A stretch of 64,000 nt of DNA from Dasania marina DSM 21967. GTDB taxonomy: Bacteria; Pseudomonadota; Gammaproteobacteria; Pseudomonadales; Dasaniaceae. The notes beneath the pieces are model-generated. The model was not told where the DNA came from and searched no databases. It worked only from the letters and a program-made list of their open reading frames with translations. Position numbers and translations under genes: made by a program. This document shows positions 9,093-17,902 of this stretch, in pieces. The first letter of the stretch is position 1, and every line of letters begins with the position of its first letter. Location of the stretch: the NCBI RefSeq assembly GCF_000373485.1, contig NZ_KB891575.1, positions 62,001-126,000 on the forward strand, in the 5' to 3' direction.

Positions 9093-10232
9093 ATGAGTAA
9101 CACTATCCAAATTATCGATTTACCTTCAGGAGACAGAGGAAAGTTTAGCACTGACTCTCTGAACTCACCGACCTTACCATCAAGATATTATACTGACAAT
9201 AATATCTACGACGATGAGCTAAAAAAAGTACACCAGCGTGCTTGGAATTATACAGGTCATGTCACCGACGTGGTTGAACGAGGATCATACTTTACAGACA
9301 CAGTCGCTGGGCAACCTATAGTTATCGTGAAAGGGCAAGATGATATTATTCGTGCTTTTTTTAACGTATGTGCGCACCGCGGCCATGAGCTTTTAACCGG
9401 TAAAGGAAAACTTAAAGGCAAGGGAATTGTTTGCCCTTATCATGCTTGGTTTTATAAAACCGACGGTACTTTACAGCGGGCACGCCTTACCGAGCATATT
9501 AAGGACTTCGATACATCTGAGTACTCTCTGCGTGAGATATCTATCGCATTCAGTGCAGGCTTAATTTTTGTCAATCTTGATAAGGATTGTGAACCGTTTG
9601 ATAAGTCTATGAGCGGATTTGGCCCTTCCCTTCAAAAATACTTACCCAATATTGAAAATTTTGTGGCTGCCCACCGCCTAAGCTACGATATAAATGCTAA
9701 TTGGAAAGTGGTGGTTGATAACTTTTCTGAAGCTTACCATATCCCGATTGCCCACCCACAGCTAGCGAAGGTATTAGAGCAGGAAGCGGCAGATATCATG
9801 TTAGAGGACCGCTGGACCTTTAATGGCTTTCGCAGTCGTACGGGATTTGAGGGGCTAGAGCTAGAGCCCGGGTTACCTTATTGCGCGTGGCAAGCATGGC
9901 CAAACATCTGCATGTTGAGCTTGCCAGGTTCTGAGAATTTGATTGTTTTACGCATGAGTCCAAATGGCGTTGGCAAATGTTCTGAACGTGTGGATGTGTA
10001 TACCCCAAAAGGTGATGCAGAAAATGATCCTAAGCTATTAGCCGTTAGGGATTTATTTATGAACATGTTTAATCAGGAAGATATTGCCATTGTAGAAAGC
10101 GTGCAAAGGGGCCTGTCTAGCTTAGGCTATGATCAAGGTCGCTATATTTGTGACGCTGAGCAGTCATGGTTTACCGAAGCCCAGCTACACTGGCTTCATA
10201 TGCAAGTACTTGAGGCATTAGCAAAAGACTAA
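9093..10232 (+). CDS. Rieske non-heme iron oxygenase, alpha subunit (second)
   Basis: 379 residues. Rieske cluster ligands are Cys93 and His95 (CAHRG) and Cys114 and His117 (CPYHAW). The catalytic iron site is DNFSEAYHIPIAH, with bridging Asp209 and ligands His216 and His221, plus the late acidic ligand region NQEDIAIVESVQRG. Unlike the enzyme at 6438 it keeps the usual bridging Asp, so the two are not recent copies and may act on successive intermediates. It is transcribed alone, ending in a strong hairpin at 10240-10280. Electron transfer by the ferredoxin/reductase pair just downstream is likely. It belongs to the homo-oligomeric alpha-only group, as there is no beta-subunit gene near. The substrate is unknown. 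Confidence 0.92.
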   Translation: MSNTIQIIDLPSGDRGKFSTDSLNSPTLPSRYYTDNNIYDDELKKVHQRAWNYTGHVTDVVERGSYFTDTVAGQPIVIVKGQDDIIRAFFNVCAHRGHELLTGKGKLKGKGIVCPYHAWFYKTDGTLQRARLTEHIKDFDTSEYSLREISIAFSAGLIFVNLDKDCEPFDKSMSGFGPSLQKYLPNIENFVAAHRLSYDINANWKVVVDNFSEAYHIPIAHPQLAKVLEQEAADIMLEDRWTFNGFRSRTGFEGLELEPGLPYCAWQAWPNICMLSLPGSENLIVLRMSPNGVGKCSERVDVYTPKGDAENDPKLLAVRDLFMNMFNQEDIAIVESVQRGLSSLGYDQGRYICDAEQSWFTEAQLHWLHMQVLEALAKD

Positions 10233-10239
10233 TACGTGC

Positions 10240-10280
10240 AGTCCATTAAGAGGTTCATCTTACCCTCCTCTTAATGGACT
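10240..10280 (+). terminator. Terminator of the second Rieske gene
   Basis: Perfect 14-bp stem: AGTCCATTAAGAGG (10240-10253) and its complement at 10267-10280, with a 13-nt loop. It starts 7 bp after the stop codon, but only a short weak T-run follows. Confidence 0.7.
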
Positions 10281-10421
10281 TTAAATAACATGTTGCAGCC
10301 CCAAATAACAATAACTTTAGTGCACGCTAACACATTCCTGACTATCAGATAGGCCTTACACCATATAAATCTATCCATCATGCCAGCATAGTATCGAGAT
10401 AGATTTAATAACAATCAATCA

Positions 10422-10742
10422 CTAACATTGTGACTCAGGTATATTGACTGTAATTCCGTCCATAGCCTCTGTAACTGTTATTTGACAGCTTAACCGACTC
10501 CCACGCATTACATTATCAACCATTTCCAACGTCTCTTTCTCTAACTCATCAGCCTCGCTAAGCTTACTTAACCATTCATCGCCCACATAGCAATGGCATG
10601 TTGCACATGCACAGCTGCCTCCACATTCTGCAAGTATACCTTCTACCATATTTGATACAGCCCCTTGCATAAGCGTACTGCCTACCGGAACACTCACATT
10701 ATATTCAACCCCGTCAGCTTGAATGTATTTAACAGCGACCAT
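10422..10742 (-). CDS. [2Fe-2S] ferredoxin, putidaredoxin/adrenodoxin type
   Basis: 106 residues. The cluster motif is Cys40-x5-Cys46-x2-Cys49 and a distant Cys86 (RLSCQ), the spacing of putidaredoxin. Cys44 and Cys51 are extra and not expected to be ligands. The protein carries electrons one at a time from an FAD reductase to an oxygenase. The reductase gene at 11084 is divergent across a 341-bp gap, and two Rieske oxygenases stand just upstream, so this is the probable middle carrier for one or both. No P450 gene is in the window, so a P450 partner is not supported here. A weak variant of the 43-bp element points at this gene from 10826-10859. Confidence 0.92.
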   Translation of the reverse strand: MVAVKYIQADGVEYNVSVPVGSTLMQGAVSNMVEGILAECGGSCACATCHCYVGDEWLSKLSEADELEKETLEMVDNVMRGSRLSCQITVTEAMDGITVNIPESQC

Positions 10743-11083
10743 AATTACAACCTCAATAATTTATAATTTTATCAGCAGCTTAACGTCACTTTAAAATTAT
10801 TTAATATCTAAACATAAAATATTTTTACAAGAATTTTAAGAAGCCAAACTAATGATAAGTACCAGTATCGTCACTCATAACGAAGCTGTAAAATACTATT
10901 TTATTCTACTTGTCATAATAAGTTTTTATAATAAAAAACAGAAAAAACAATAATAAAAAGTTATCGCTACACATGTAATTTAATATTATACAAGAACATA
11001 AATATCACGCAGACTAGCATTATTTTACATAGATAGTATCTATCATAAAACCCACCTTACAACATTAACGACAAGGACACACG
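10743..11083. promoter_or_regulatory. Divergent ferredoxin / ferredoxin reductase promoter region
   Basis: 341 strongly AT-rich bases between the two electron-transfer genes. It contains the 43-bp element copy B pointing to the reductase and a weak minus-strand variant pointing to the ferredoxin. No coding region is seen. Confidence 0.6.
10950..10992 (+). promoter_or_regulatory. LysR-type element, copy B
   Basis: Left arm ATAATAAAAAGTTATC, 13 variable bases, right arm TTTAATATTATACA. The right arm is identical to copy A. The reductase ATG is 92 nt past it. No LysR gene adjoins this copy, so it would be controlled in trans by the regulators at 5401 and/or 21285. Confidence 0.75.
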
Positions 11084-12316
11084 ATGCCTAAAACATGCAT
11101 AATTATTGGCGGCAGTCATACCGCCGCGCAACTAGCACCTAGCCTTAGGCAGGAAGGCTGGGAGGGGAAAATTATAATTATTAGCAATGAATCTATCCCC
11201 CCCTATCATAGACCCCCACTCTCTAAAGATTTTCTTTCAGGCAAAAAGACGGCGCATGAATTATTTATACGACCACAAGAGTTCTACGAAAGCAGCAACA
11301 TTGATCTCAAATTAGAAACCACCGTCAAATCTATTGATCGATCAAATAAAATCTTAAAATTAGAAAACGATGAAACACTAAGCTATGATAAACTTGCTAT
11401 TTGCACAGGAGCAAGGGTAAGAAAAATTACAATACCAGGCGCTCAATTAGAAGGCGTACAGTATCTACGTACAATAGATGACGTTAACGACATTAAAAGT
11501 AAAATCAATAAATCCAAGAATATTGTTATTGTAGGTGGTGGATATATAGGCCTAGAGACCGCCGCTATGCTGCATAAAATGCAACTTAATGTTACCGTGC
11601 TAGAAATGGCACCCCGCATACTGGCCCGCATTGCCGCACCTGCTTTATCCGATTTTTATACTCGCATACATGAGGAACAGGGCGTAACAATTAAAACAGA
11701 TGTGACTGTTTCAGCGTTAATAGGAACGGAGAGTGTAAGTAAGGTCATATGCGAAGATGGTCAATCATTTGATGCCGACCTAGTTATAATAGGTGTAGGT
11801 GTAACACCGAACATAGAACTAGCCAATGAGGCAGGCCTAGAGATAATGAATGGGATGGCCGTTAATGAACACTGTCAAACCATAGACCCTGATATTGTTT
11901 CTGCCGGCGACTGCGCCAATTACTTCAACCCTTTTTTTCAGAAACACCTACGCTTAGAATCGGTAGCCAACGCGAATGAACAAGCCAAAACAGCAGCTGC
12001 AACTATCTGCGGAAAAAACAAAATATATAATACCGCACCTTGGTTTTGGTCAGACCAATATGATTTAAAACTGCAAATTGTTGGACTTAATCAAGGCTAT
12101 GATGAAGTGGTTTTACGAGGGAACCCAAATAGAGGTCGAAGCTTTGCAGCATTTTACTTAAAAGAAGGTACATTAATTGCTGCTGACTGTATTAATAGGC
12201 CACAAGAATTTATGGTAGCTAAGAAATTAATTAACCAACAACTATCTTTACCATCGAAGTTGCTAGCCGATGAAAGTGTGACACCGAAAGAACTATTAAA
12301 AACTATACAGGCCTAA
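11084..12316 (+). CDS. FAD-dependent ferredoxin reductase (putidaredoxin reductase type)
   Basis: 410 residues. There are two Rossmann dinucleotide sites: an FAD site at the N-terminus (CIIIGGSHTAAQLA, about residues 5-18) and an NAD(P)H site near residue 150 (IVIVGGGYIGLETA). The late FAD-contact motif is SAGDCAN. The C-terminal domain is the reductase type. It passes electrons from NAD(P)H to the [2Fe-2S] ferredoxin encoded divergently at 10422, and on to a Rieske oxygenase. Its promoter has copy B of the LysR element, which links it to the Rieske oxygenase at 6438 and the aminotransferase at 21081. It is the only ferredoxin reductase in the window. Confidence 0.93.
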   Translation: MPKTCIIIGGSHTAAQLAPSLRQEGWEGKIIIISNESIPPYHRPPLSKDFLSGKKTAHELFIRPQEFYESSNIDLKLETTVKSIDRSNKILKLENDETLSYDKLAICTGARVRKITIPGAQLEGVQYLRTIDDVNDIKSKINKSKNIVIVGGGYIGLETAAMLHKMQLNVTVLEMAPRILARIAAPALSDFYTRIHEEQGVTIKTDVTVSALIGTESVSKVICEDGQSFDADLVIIGVGVTPNIELANEAGLEIMNGMAVNEHCQTIDPDIVSAGDCANYFNPFFQKHLRLESVANANEQAKTAAATICGKNKIYNTAPWFWSDQYDLKLQIVGLNQGYDEVVLRGNPNRGRSFAAFYLKEGTLIAADCINRPQEFMVAKKLINQQLSLPSKLLADESVTPKELLKTIQA

Positions 12317-12433
12317 TAATATAAGCATCAGAGCAATAACTAGAATAGTATTATCTGACACTTTAGTTATTATAAAAAACAAATAACTTTCCATTTCCTT
12401 TAACACCTTTTCCTCAAATTATTAAAAATAAAA

Positions 12434-12466
12434 AACCAACGGCGATTTTATCAGTCACCGTTGGTT
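12434..12466 (-). terminator. Rho-independent terminator of TonB receptor
   Basis: Arms AACCAACGG (12434-12442) and CCGTTGGTT (12458-12466). On the minus strand the stem is followed by a run of T. It lies 30 bp after the receptor stop at 12496. Confidence 0.85.
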
Positions 12467-12495
12467 ATTTACTAACACTTATATTATAAACTTAA

Positions 12496-14895
12496 CTAGC
12501 CACCAAACTGATAGTTAACGCTTAAACCTACATAGCGTGGCGAACCTGGTTTAAGCTGCTTAGAGCCTAAGAAGTCCAGCTGAAAACCTGAGCCATAGTA
12601 CTCTTTATCAGTTAGGTTTTTAGCGAACAACGCCGTAGTCCAACGGCCATCGGCAGAGGCATACGATACTCTACTGCCCCAAATTGCATAGGCATCTTCT
12701 TCTAAGTACTTCTCATTAGTAGGCTGAAAGTAGGTTTTACCCTGCCAAGACACATCACCCTGCACAGCAATAATGGCACCACTTTCTAGTTCAAAGTCGT
12801 AACGAACTAAGCCCGAGAATTGTGTTTTAGGTGTAAGAGAAATTTGATTACCTGAATTATCTGGCTCAAATTTATCGTACTCAGCATCTACCCAACCTGC
12901 ATTAAACTGCAAATACCATTCATCAGTAGGGGTAGCAATCACTTCTATTTCAACACCAGGCATATTAGTTTCGCCCGCATTGGTTAATGAAGCGGTATTA
13001 CCAGCAGCCCCAGACGCGCCCGGCACAGGTATTAAGTTGGTATTCTGCTGATCGGTGTATTGATAATAAAACACCGCACCGTTTACCCGTAAGGAACCAT
13101 CCATAAAGTCGCCTTTGAAGCCTATTTCTAAGGCATCAAGTAACTCGGGATCTACCGGCTCTAATTTGGCATTGAAGGCGTCTACTGAACTTTGACAACG
13201 CGTTGACCCCGCTGCCGTAGGGTTAGTGGCATCGCCTGCGCTACAGCCATTAGCACCTGCGGGCACGTATTCATCCATGAATGCGGCACCATTAACATCA
13301 CCACCTTTAAAGCCTCTAGCTATAGAAGCATAAATTAAGTGACCTTGTTCGGTATTGTAATCCACTGAGAAACGGCCGGTAATTTGATCCCAGTCTTTCT
13401 TATTAGGTGTACCCACGGTTACACCGTGCGCCTCATCTATGCCACCGGCTGCTCTAGCGTCCGCTAAAGAAAATATTGGGCCATCGCCTTCGTTACCTGG
13501 ATTACTGATAAATGGCAAAAAGCCATTGTACTTCTGAACATCTTTCTCTTCGTAACTCCAGCGTAAACCTATAGTGGCTCCCCAGGTTTCATTGAAGTCG
13601 TAATCGTATTGACCAAATAAGGCATAGCTGGTGGTTTCTACCGCATGCTCATTACCCTCACCGGTACCAAACAAGGGGTTAGTCCATAACTGGGCGCCAT
13701 CTACTTTTTCGTTGTAGTAATAGACACCTAAGTGCCACATGGAAACATCACTTTGGTTGGCTATACCCAACTCTTGGCTATACCAACGAAAATCATCAGC
13801 ATAGTAATCATTCTCTAAACCAAATGGGCCGTCATCGACATCGTCATAACGACGCAAAGAAGCCTCATCATATGAAGACGCTGAATACAGTGACATATCG
13901 TAAGTCAGTTCATAGTCTACCCGTACCAGTACGCCTTCGGTATCTACGTGCTCAAAGTCATCTGCTTTTTGAGTTTTATAAATATCATCATCTTCGACAA
14001 AACCCGTATATAAATCGGTACAACCGCTGCCTATACCTGGGTTGGCGCAAGCGTCTTCATAAGAATAACTAGCAGGGTTATAGCTATTAGGATCTTGCAG
14101 GCCTACTTGCTTGAAGGGCGCGGTATCGGGCTCAGCTTTACCATAGTGGTAGTTGGTTAATATACTTAGGCCTTCACCATTATCAAATAACAATTGAGCA
14201 CGCGCTGCAAAGTCGTCAATTATGCCGGCCTTGCCGTTGCTCTCGGGGTTAATATTATCAAAAGGACCATCACTGGTGGCACGCAGTAAAGATAAGCGGC
14301 CAGCGAATTTATCGCCCATGCTAAAACCAAAGGCACCTTCAAAATTTCTAGTATCGTGGCTGCCCACCTCTACATTGATATAACCCGAAGCTTCTTGACC
14401 AATTTCTGGCTTAACGGAAATGAAGTTAATTAAACCACCGGTGGAGTTACGACCATACAACGTACCCTGCGGGCCTTTTAATACCTCAACACGCTCTACA
14501 TCAAAAGTGGCAAAACCTTGCGCGATATTGGGGCCTATAAACACGCCATCTTGATAAATAGCGATAGGGCCGTTGTTGATAGGCGCAAAGTTATTGGTGC
14601 CTATACCGCGCATATACGGCTGGGGCGACGCACGACCAAATTCAGTGTGCCAGGTAAAGTTAGGGGTGTATAAGGCGATATCACCAGCCTCATTAACACC
14701 CAGGCTAGTCATCATCTCACCTGAAATAGCCGTTATAGCGATTGGAACGCTCTGTGATGTTTCAACCTGCTTACGCGCAGAAACTATTAATTCTTCTAAT
14801 GCTAGTGCATGACCCAGAGGCGCGATCAAGGCTTGTGACGCCAAACCTATGGCCATAACTAACGGTAATTGCTTATTGAATACTGTCTTCATCAT
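12496..14895 (-). CDS. TonB-dependent outer-membrane receptor (tandem copy 1)
   Basis: 799 residues. A signal peptide ending near ALA precedes the plug opening EELIVSARKQVETSQSVP. The plug motifs are VERVEVLKGPQGTLYGRNST at about residues 132-151, and the barrel ends in SVNYQFGG. It is very close along its whole length to the next gene (15199-17592); both share FTWHTEFGRASPQPYMRGIG, the Asp/Tyr-rich DDVDDG loop and RGFKGGDVNGAAF. They are therefore a tandem duplication. Two ATGs open the frame; the second (14892) fits the GGTGGGGAT ribosome site better. It has its own terminator and a 303-bp upstream region with two palindromes, so it is not simply co-transcribed with its twin. The ligand is unknown. 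Confidence 0.93.
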   Translation of the reverse strand: MMKTVFNKQLPLVMAIGLASQALIAPLGHALALEELIVSARKQVETSQSVPIAITAISGEMMTSLGVNEAGDIALYTPNFTWHTEFGRASPQPYMRGIGTNNFAPINNGPIAIYQDGVFIGPNIAQGFATFDVERVEVLKGPQGTLYGRNSTGGLINFISVKPEIGQEASGYINVEVGSHDTRNFEGAFGFSMGDKFAGRLSLLRATSDGPFDNINPESNGKAGIIDDFAARAQLLFDNGEGLSILTNYHYGKAEPDTAPFKQVGLQDPNSYNPASYSYEDACANPGIGSGCTDLYTGFVEDDDIYKTQKADDFEHVDTEGVLVRVDYELTYDMSLYSASSYDEASLRRYDDVDDGPFGLENDYYADDFRWYSQELGIANQSDVSMWHLGVYYYNEKVDGAQLWTNPLFGTGEGNEHAVETTSYALFGQYDYDFNETWGATIGLRWSYEEKDVQKYNGFLPFISNPGNEGDGPIFSLADARAAGGIDEAHGVTVGTPNKKDWDQITGRFSVDYNTEQGHLIYASIARGFKGGDVNGAAFMDEYVPAGANGCSAGDATNPTAAGSTRCQSSVDAFNAKLEPVDPELLDALEIGFKGDFMDGSLRVNGAVFYYQYTDQQNTNLIPVPGASGAAGNTASLTNAGETNMPGVEIEVIATPTDEWYLQFNAGWVDAEYDKFEPDNSGNQISLTPKTQFSGLVRYDFELESGAIIAVQGDVSWQGKTYFQPTNEKYLEEDAYAIWGSRVSYASADGRWTTALFAKNLTDKEYYGSGFQLDFLGSKQLKPGSPRYVGLSVNYQFGG

Positions 14896-14980
14896 ATCCC
14901 CACCCTTTACTTATTATTTGGTGGTTATAGCGGCTTCTTTATGAGCTGTTATTGACATTAAGAATACGCTTAACCCCATG

Positions 14981-15000
14981 TGTACCCTTATGAGGGTGCA
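14981..15000. promoter_or_regulatory. Operator-like palindrome upstream of TonB receptor 1
   Basis: TGTACCCT, TATG, AGGGTGCA: 8-bp arms with one mismatch, 86 bp before the receptor start. Size and symmetry fit a dimeric regulator site. Which regulator is unknown. Confidence 0.45.
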
Positions 15001-15032
15001 TCAGTTCAAGAGATAGGTAAAATACAAAATAC

Positions 15033-15069
15033 ATAGGAATAAGATAACTTTAATTTATCTTATTCCTAT
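15033..15069. repeat. Perfect 15-bp inverted repeat
   Basis: ATAGGAATAAGATAA (15033-15047), 7-base spacer CTTTAAT, then the exact reverse complement (15055-15069), followed on the plus strand by AGTTTTTC. It could be a second terminator for the receptor at 15199-17592 or an operator. See the findings. Confidence 0.6.
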
Positions 15070-15109
15070 AGTTTTTCGGACTTTAATCGACATAAACCTG
15101 AATAAAAAA

Positions 15110-15150
15110 GGGCCAAGGCATTTACCCTCACAGCAAATTAACCTTGGCCC
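15110..15150 (-). terminator. Rho-independent terminator of TonB receptor 2
   Basis: Arms GGGCCAAGG (15110-15118) and CCTTGGCCC (15142-15150). On the minus strand a T6 run follows. It is placed 49 bp after the receptor stop. Confidence 0.85.
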
Positions 15151-15198
15151 AAAACCTTACATTTTGTTGCTAACTATCGTTCAGCTAATACCTACGTA

Positions 15199-17592
15199 TT
15201 ACCCCCCAAACTGATAGTCAACACTTAAACCAATATAGCGAGGCGCGCCTGGTTTAAGAGCAAGGTAACCTAGTGAGCTAACATCGAAACCTGAACCAAA
15301 ATACTCTTTACCACCTAAGTTTTTGGCAAATAATGCTGTAGTCCAGCGATCATCCGATGAGGTATACGATACTCTTGCTCCCCACAGGGCATAAGCATCC
15401 TGCTCTAAATGCTCGGCATTAGTCGGCTGGAAGTAGGTCTTACTCTGCCATGACACATCGGTTTGCACAGCCACTATAGCGCCGCCTTCTAGATTAAAGT
15501 CATAGCGTACTAAACCTGAGAACTGGGTTTTAGGCGTTAGTGAAATTTGATTACCGGTATTATCACCAAAGTCATCATATTCCGCATCCAACCAACCACC
15601 ATTAAATTGCAGGTACCAAGACTCAGATGGCGTTGCAATAATTTCAAATTCCAGACCTGGCATTTGCGTGCTAGCAGCATTGGCCAACACGGTAGTGCTG
15701 CCTTGCGGGCCTGTCACACCGGGTATTTGAGACAAGATAGTGTTTTGCTGATCTTGATAATCGTAGTAAAACACCGCACCGTTAACACGCAGGTTGCCGT
15801 CTAAGAAGTCACCCTTAAAACCTACCTCAAAGGCATCTAATAGCTCGGGATCTACTGGGTCTAACTTGGCATTAAAAGCTGTTACAGAGTCAGCACAGCG
15901 AGTTGAGCCTGCTGCCAATTCACAACCCGGGTTTAGGCCATTATCACCTGCAGTAGTGGGGATATAGTCATCTAAAAAGGCTGCGCCATTAACATCGCCA
16001 CCTTTAAAGCCGCGCGACAATGAGACATAGATTAAGTTGTCGTTATCGGTGCGGTAATCAAAAGAAAGCCTACCGGTAATCTCGTCCCAGTCTTTTGCCC
16101 GTGGTGTACCTACGGTAATACCGTAAGACTCATCAATGCCACCGGCAGCCAAAACATCACTCATGGAATACAAGGTGCCGTCACCGTAGTTACCGGGGTT
16201 GTTAACCAAGGGCATAAAGCCATTATACTTTTTGATGTCCTTTTCTTCGTAGGTCCAACGCAGGCCACCGGTAACACTCCAGCGTTCGCTTAGGTCTTGG
16301 CCGTACTGACCAAAGAATGCGTAGCTAGTGGTTTCGATTTCATGCTCATTACCTTCGCCAGCACCAAAGATAGGATTGGTCCAAATTTGTGTGCCTTCGG
16401 CGGTTTCATGGTAGTAGTAAGCGCCGGCATGCCAGATGCTTTCATCGGTATTGCTAGATAAACGTAGCTCTTGGCTATACCAGGTAAAGTCATCGGCGTA
16501 GTAATCATTCTCTAAACCTACGGCTCCATCGTCTACATCATCAAAACGGCGTAACTCGGCCTCATCATAGGAGGTAATCGAGTGCAGCGATTTTTCGCCA
16601 TCAATGTCGTAATCCACGTTAACAAAAATACCGATGGTTTTTACTTTTTCAGAGTCATCGGCCTTAGAGGTTTTGTATAAGTCTTTATTATCAACAAAGC
16701 CGGTATACAAATCGGTACAACCGCTACCTAGCCCAGGATTAGCGCAGGCATCTTCATAAGAATATGTAGCTGGGTTGTAGCTATTGGGATCTTGTAGGCC
16801 TACGTTTTTAAACGGCGCCGTATCGGGCTCCGCTTTACCGTAGTGCACATTGGTTAATATGCTTAGGCCATCAGCCGCCTCTACTAACACCTGGGCACGC
16901 AAGGCTATGTCGTCAACTATGCCAGCATCGCCATTGCTTTCTGGGTTAACGTTTTCAGTATAACCATCATTGGTAGCGCGTAAGAACGAGAACCTACCTG
17001 CAGCCGACTCACCTAAATCAAAACCTACCGCACCTTCAAGGTTACGGGTGTTATGACTACCCACTTCAGCATTTAAATAACCTACCGTGCCAGCACCCAA
17101 CTGCGGTTTAACAGAGATAAAGTTGATTAAACCACCAGTAGAGTTACGGCCATACAGCGTACCCTGAGGGCCTTTTAACACTTCTACGCGCTCTACATCA
17201 AAGGTCGCAAAACCCTGCGCTACGTTGGGGCCTATAAACACATTATCTTGATAAATAGCGATAGGGCCATTGTTAATAGGCGAGAAGTTATTGGTACCTA
17301 TACCGCGCATATAAGGCTGTGGCGAAGCGCGGCCAAACTCAGTATGCCAAGTAAAGTTAGGAGTAAACAAAGCGATATCGCCTGACTCTGACACACCTAA
17401 ATCCGACATTAAAGCGCCAGAAAACGCGCTAATAGCAATAGGTACATCTTGGGCTGACTCGGTTTGTTTACGAGCAGTTACTGCCACTTCTTCCATTTGT
17501 AAAGCATACGCAGCGGGTATTAACGCTGCTTGTGCCGCCACCATAGAAACTGCCAGTGACAGCTTTTTAAAAGTCATCGTTTTTTTCATCAT
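15199..17592 (-). CDS. TonB-dependent outer-membrane receptor (tandem copy 2)
   Basis: 797 residues and the close paralog of the receptor at 12496-14895. The signal peptide runs to about residue 30 (AAYA). The plug start is EEVAVTARKQTESAQDVP, the plug motifs are RVEVLKGPQGTLYGRNST, and the terminal strand is SVDYQFGG. The plug is almost unchanged between the copies. Differences concentrate in the extracellular-loop-like stretches, as expected if ligand range has diverged. The second of two opening ATGs (17589) fits a GGGATAG site. It is divergent from the TPR-sulfotransferase across 310 bp containing a 25-bp palindrome. It has its own terminator. The ligand is unknown. Confidence 0.93.
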   Translation of the reverse strand: MMKKTMTFKKLSLAVSMVAAQAALIPAAYALQMEEVAVTARKQTESAQDVPIAISAFSGALMSDLGVSESGDIALFTPNFTWHTEFGRASPQPYMRGIGTNNFSPINNGPIAIYQDNVFIGPNVAQGFATFDVERVEVLKGPQGTLYGRNSTGGLINFISVKPQLGAGTVGYLNAEVGSHNTRNLEGAVGFDLGESAAGRFSFLRATNDGYTENVNPESNGDAGIVDDIALRAQVLVEAADGLSILTNVHYGKAEPDTAPFKNVGLQDPNSYNPATYSYEDACANPGLGSGCTDLYTGFVDNKDLYKTSKADDSEKVKTIGIFVNVDYDIDGEKSLHSITSYDEAELRRFDDVDDGAVGLENDYYADDFTWYSQELRLSSNTDESIWHAGAYYYHETAEGTQIWTNPIFGAGEGNEHEIETTSYAFFGQYGQDLSERWSVTGGLRWTYEEKDIKKYNGFMPLVNNPGNYGDGTLYSMSDVLAAGGIDESYGITVGTPRAKDWDEITGRLSFDYRTDNDNLIYVSLSRGFKGGDVNGAAFLDDYIPTTAGDNGLNPGCELAAGSTRCADSVTAFNAKLDPVDPELLDAFEVGFKGDFLDGNLRVNGAVFYYDYQDQQNTILSQIPGVTGPQGSTTVLANAASTQMPGLEFEIIATPSESWYLQFNGGWLDAEYDDFGDNTGNQISLTPKTQFSGLVRYDFNLEGGAIVAVQTDVSWQSKTYFQPTNAEHLEQDAYALWGARVSYTSSDDRWTTALFAKNLGGKEYFGSGFDVSSLGYLALKPGAPRYIGLSVDYQFGG

Positions 17593-17902
17593 CTATCCCA
17601 TCTTATTTTTTATATAAAAACCACCTCTAGACATAAAAAAACATCTAGCGGGAATATTTTTAAGTGATGCAAAACAACATCAACAAACTGATTACTAATT
17701 GTTCTGCAATATTTTTAGACTACGGAGAGAATAGAGTTTTTTAAAATACTATTTTATTGGAGTCTGCATACATTAATCTTATGTATGCAACAATTTACAT
17801 AACCGAAACGCTGACCTTCAATATTATTGCCTTTAAATAACATCCTGTGTTTATACTGGCCTACAATCAATAATAAAATAACAGCGACAGCATGGCATAC
17901 AT
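17593..17902. promoter_or_regulatory. Divergent region, TonB receptor 2 / TPR-sulfotransferase
   Basis: 310 bases. It holds the 25-bp palindrome at 17765-17789 and, nearer the sulfotransferase, a TATACT (17852-17857) that could be a -10 box with TTGCCT (17827-17832) at a long 19-bp spacing. No coding region is seen. Confidence 0.45.
17765..17789. promoter_or_regulatory. 25-bp operator-like palindrome
   Basis: TGCATACAT (17765-17773), 7-base spacer TAATCTT, ATGTATGCA (17781-17789): perfect 9-bp arms. It has no T-tract and sits mid-way between divergent genes, so an operator is likelier than a terminator. Confidence 0.55.

Larger units (their letters stand above)
14896..15198. promoter_or_regulatory. 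Region between the tandem TonB receptors
   Basis: 303 bases holding three structured sequences. These are a 20-bp operator-like palindrome at 14981-15000, a perfect 15-bp-arm inverted repeat at 15033-15069, and the terminator of the upstream receptor at 15110-15150. The promoter of the receptor at 14895 must lie here. No coding region is seen. Confidence 0.6.

Noticed and set aside
12335-12371. AATAACTA / TAGTTATT inverted repeat after the ferredoxin reductase as a terminator
   Set aside because: Weak 8-bp AT-only stem with a long loop and no T-run; not listed as a feature.
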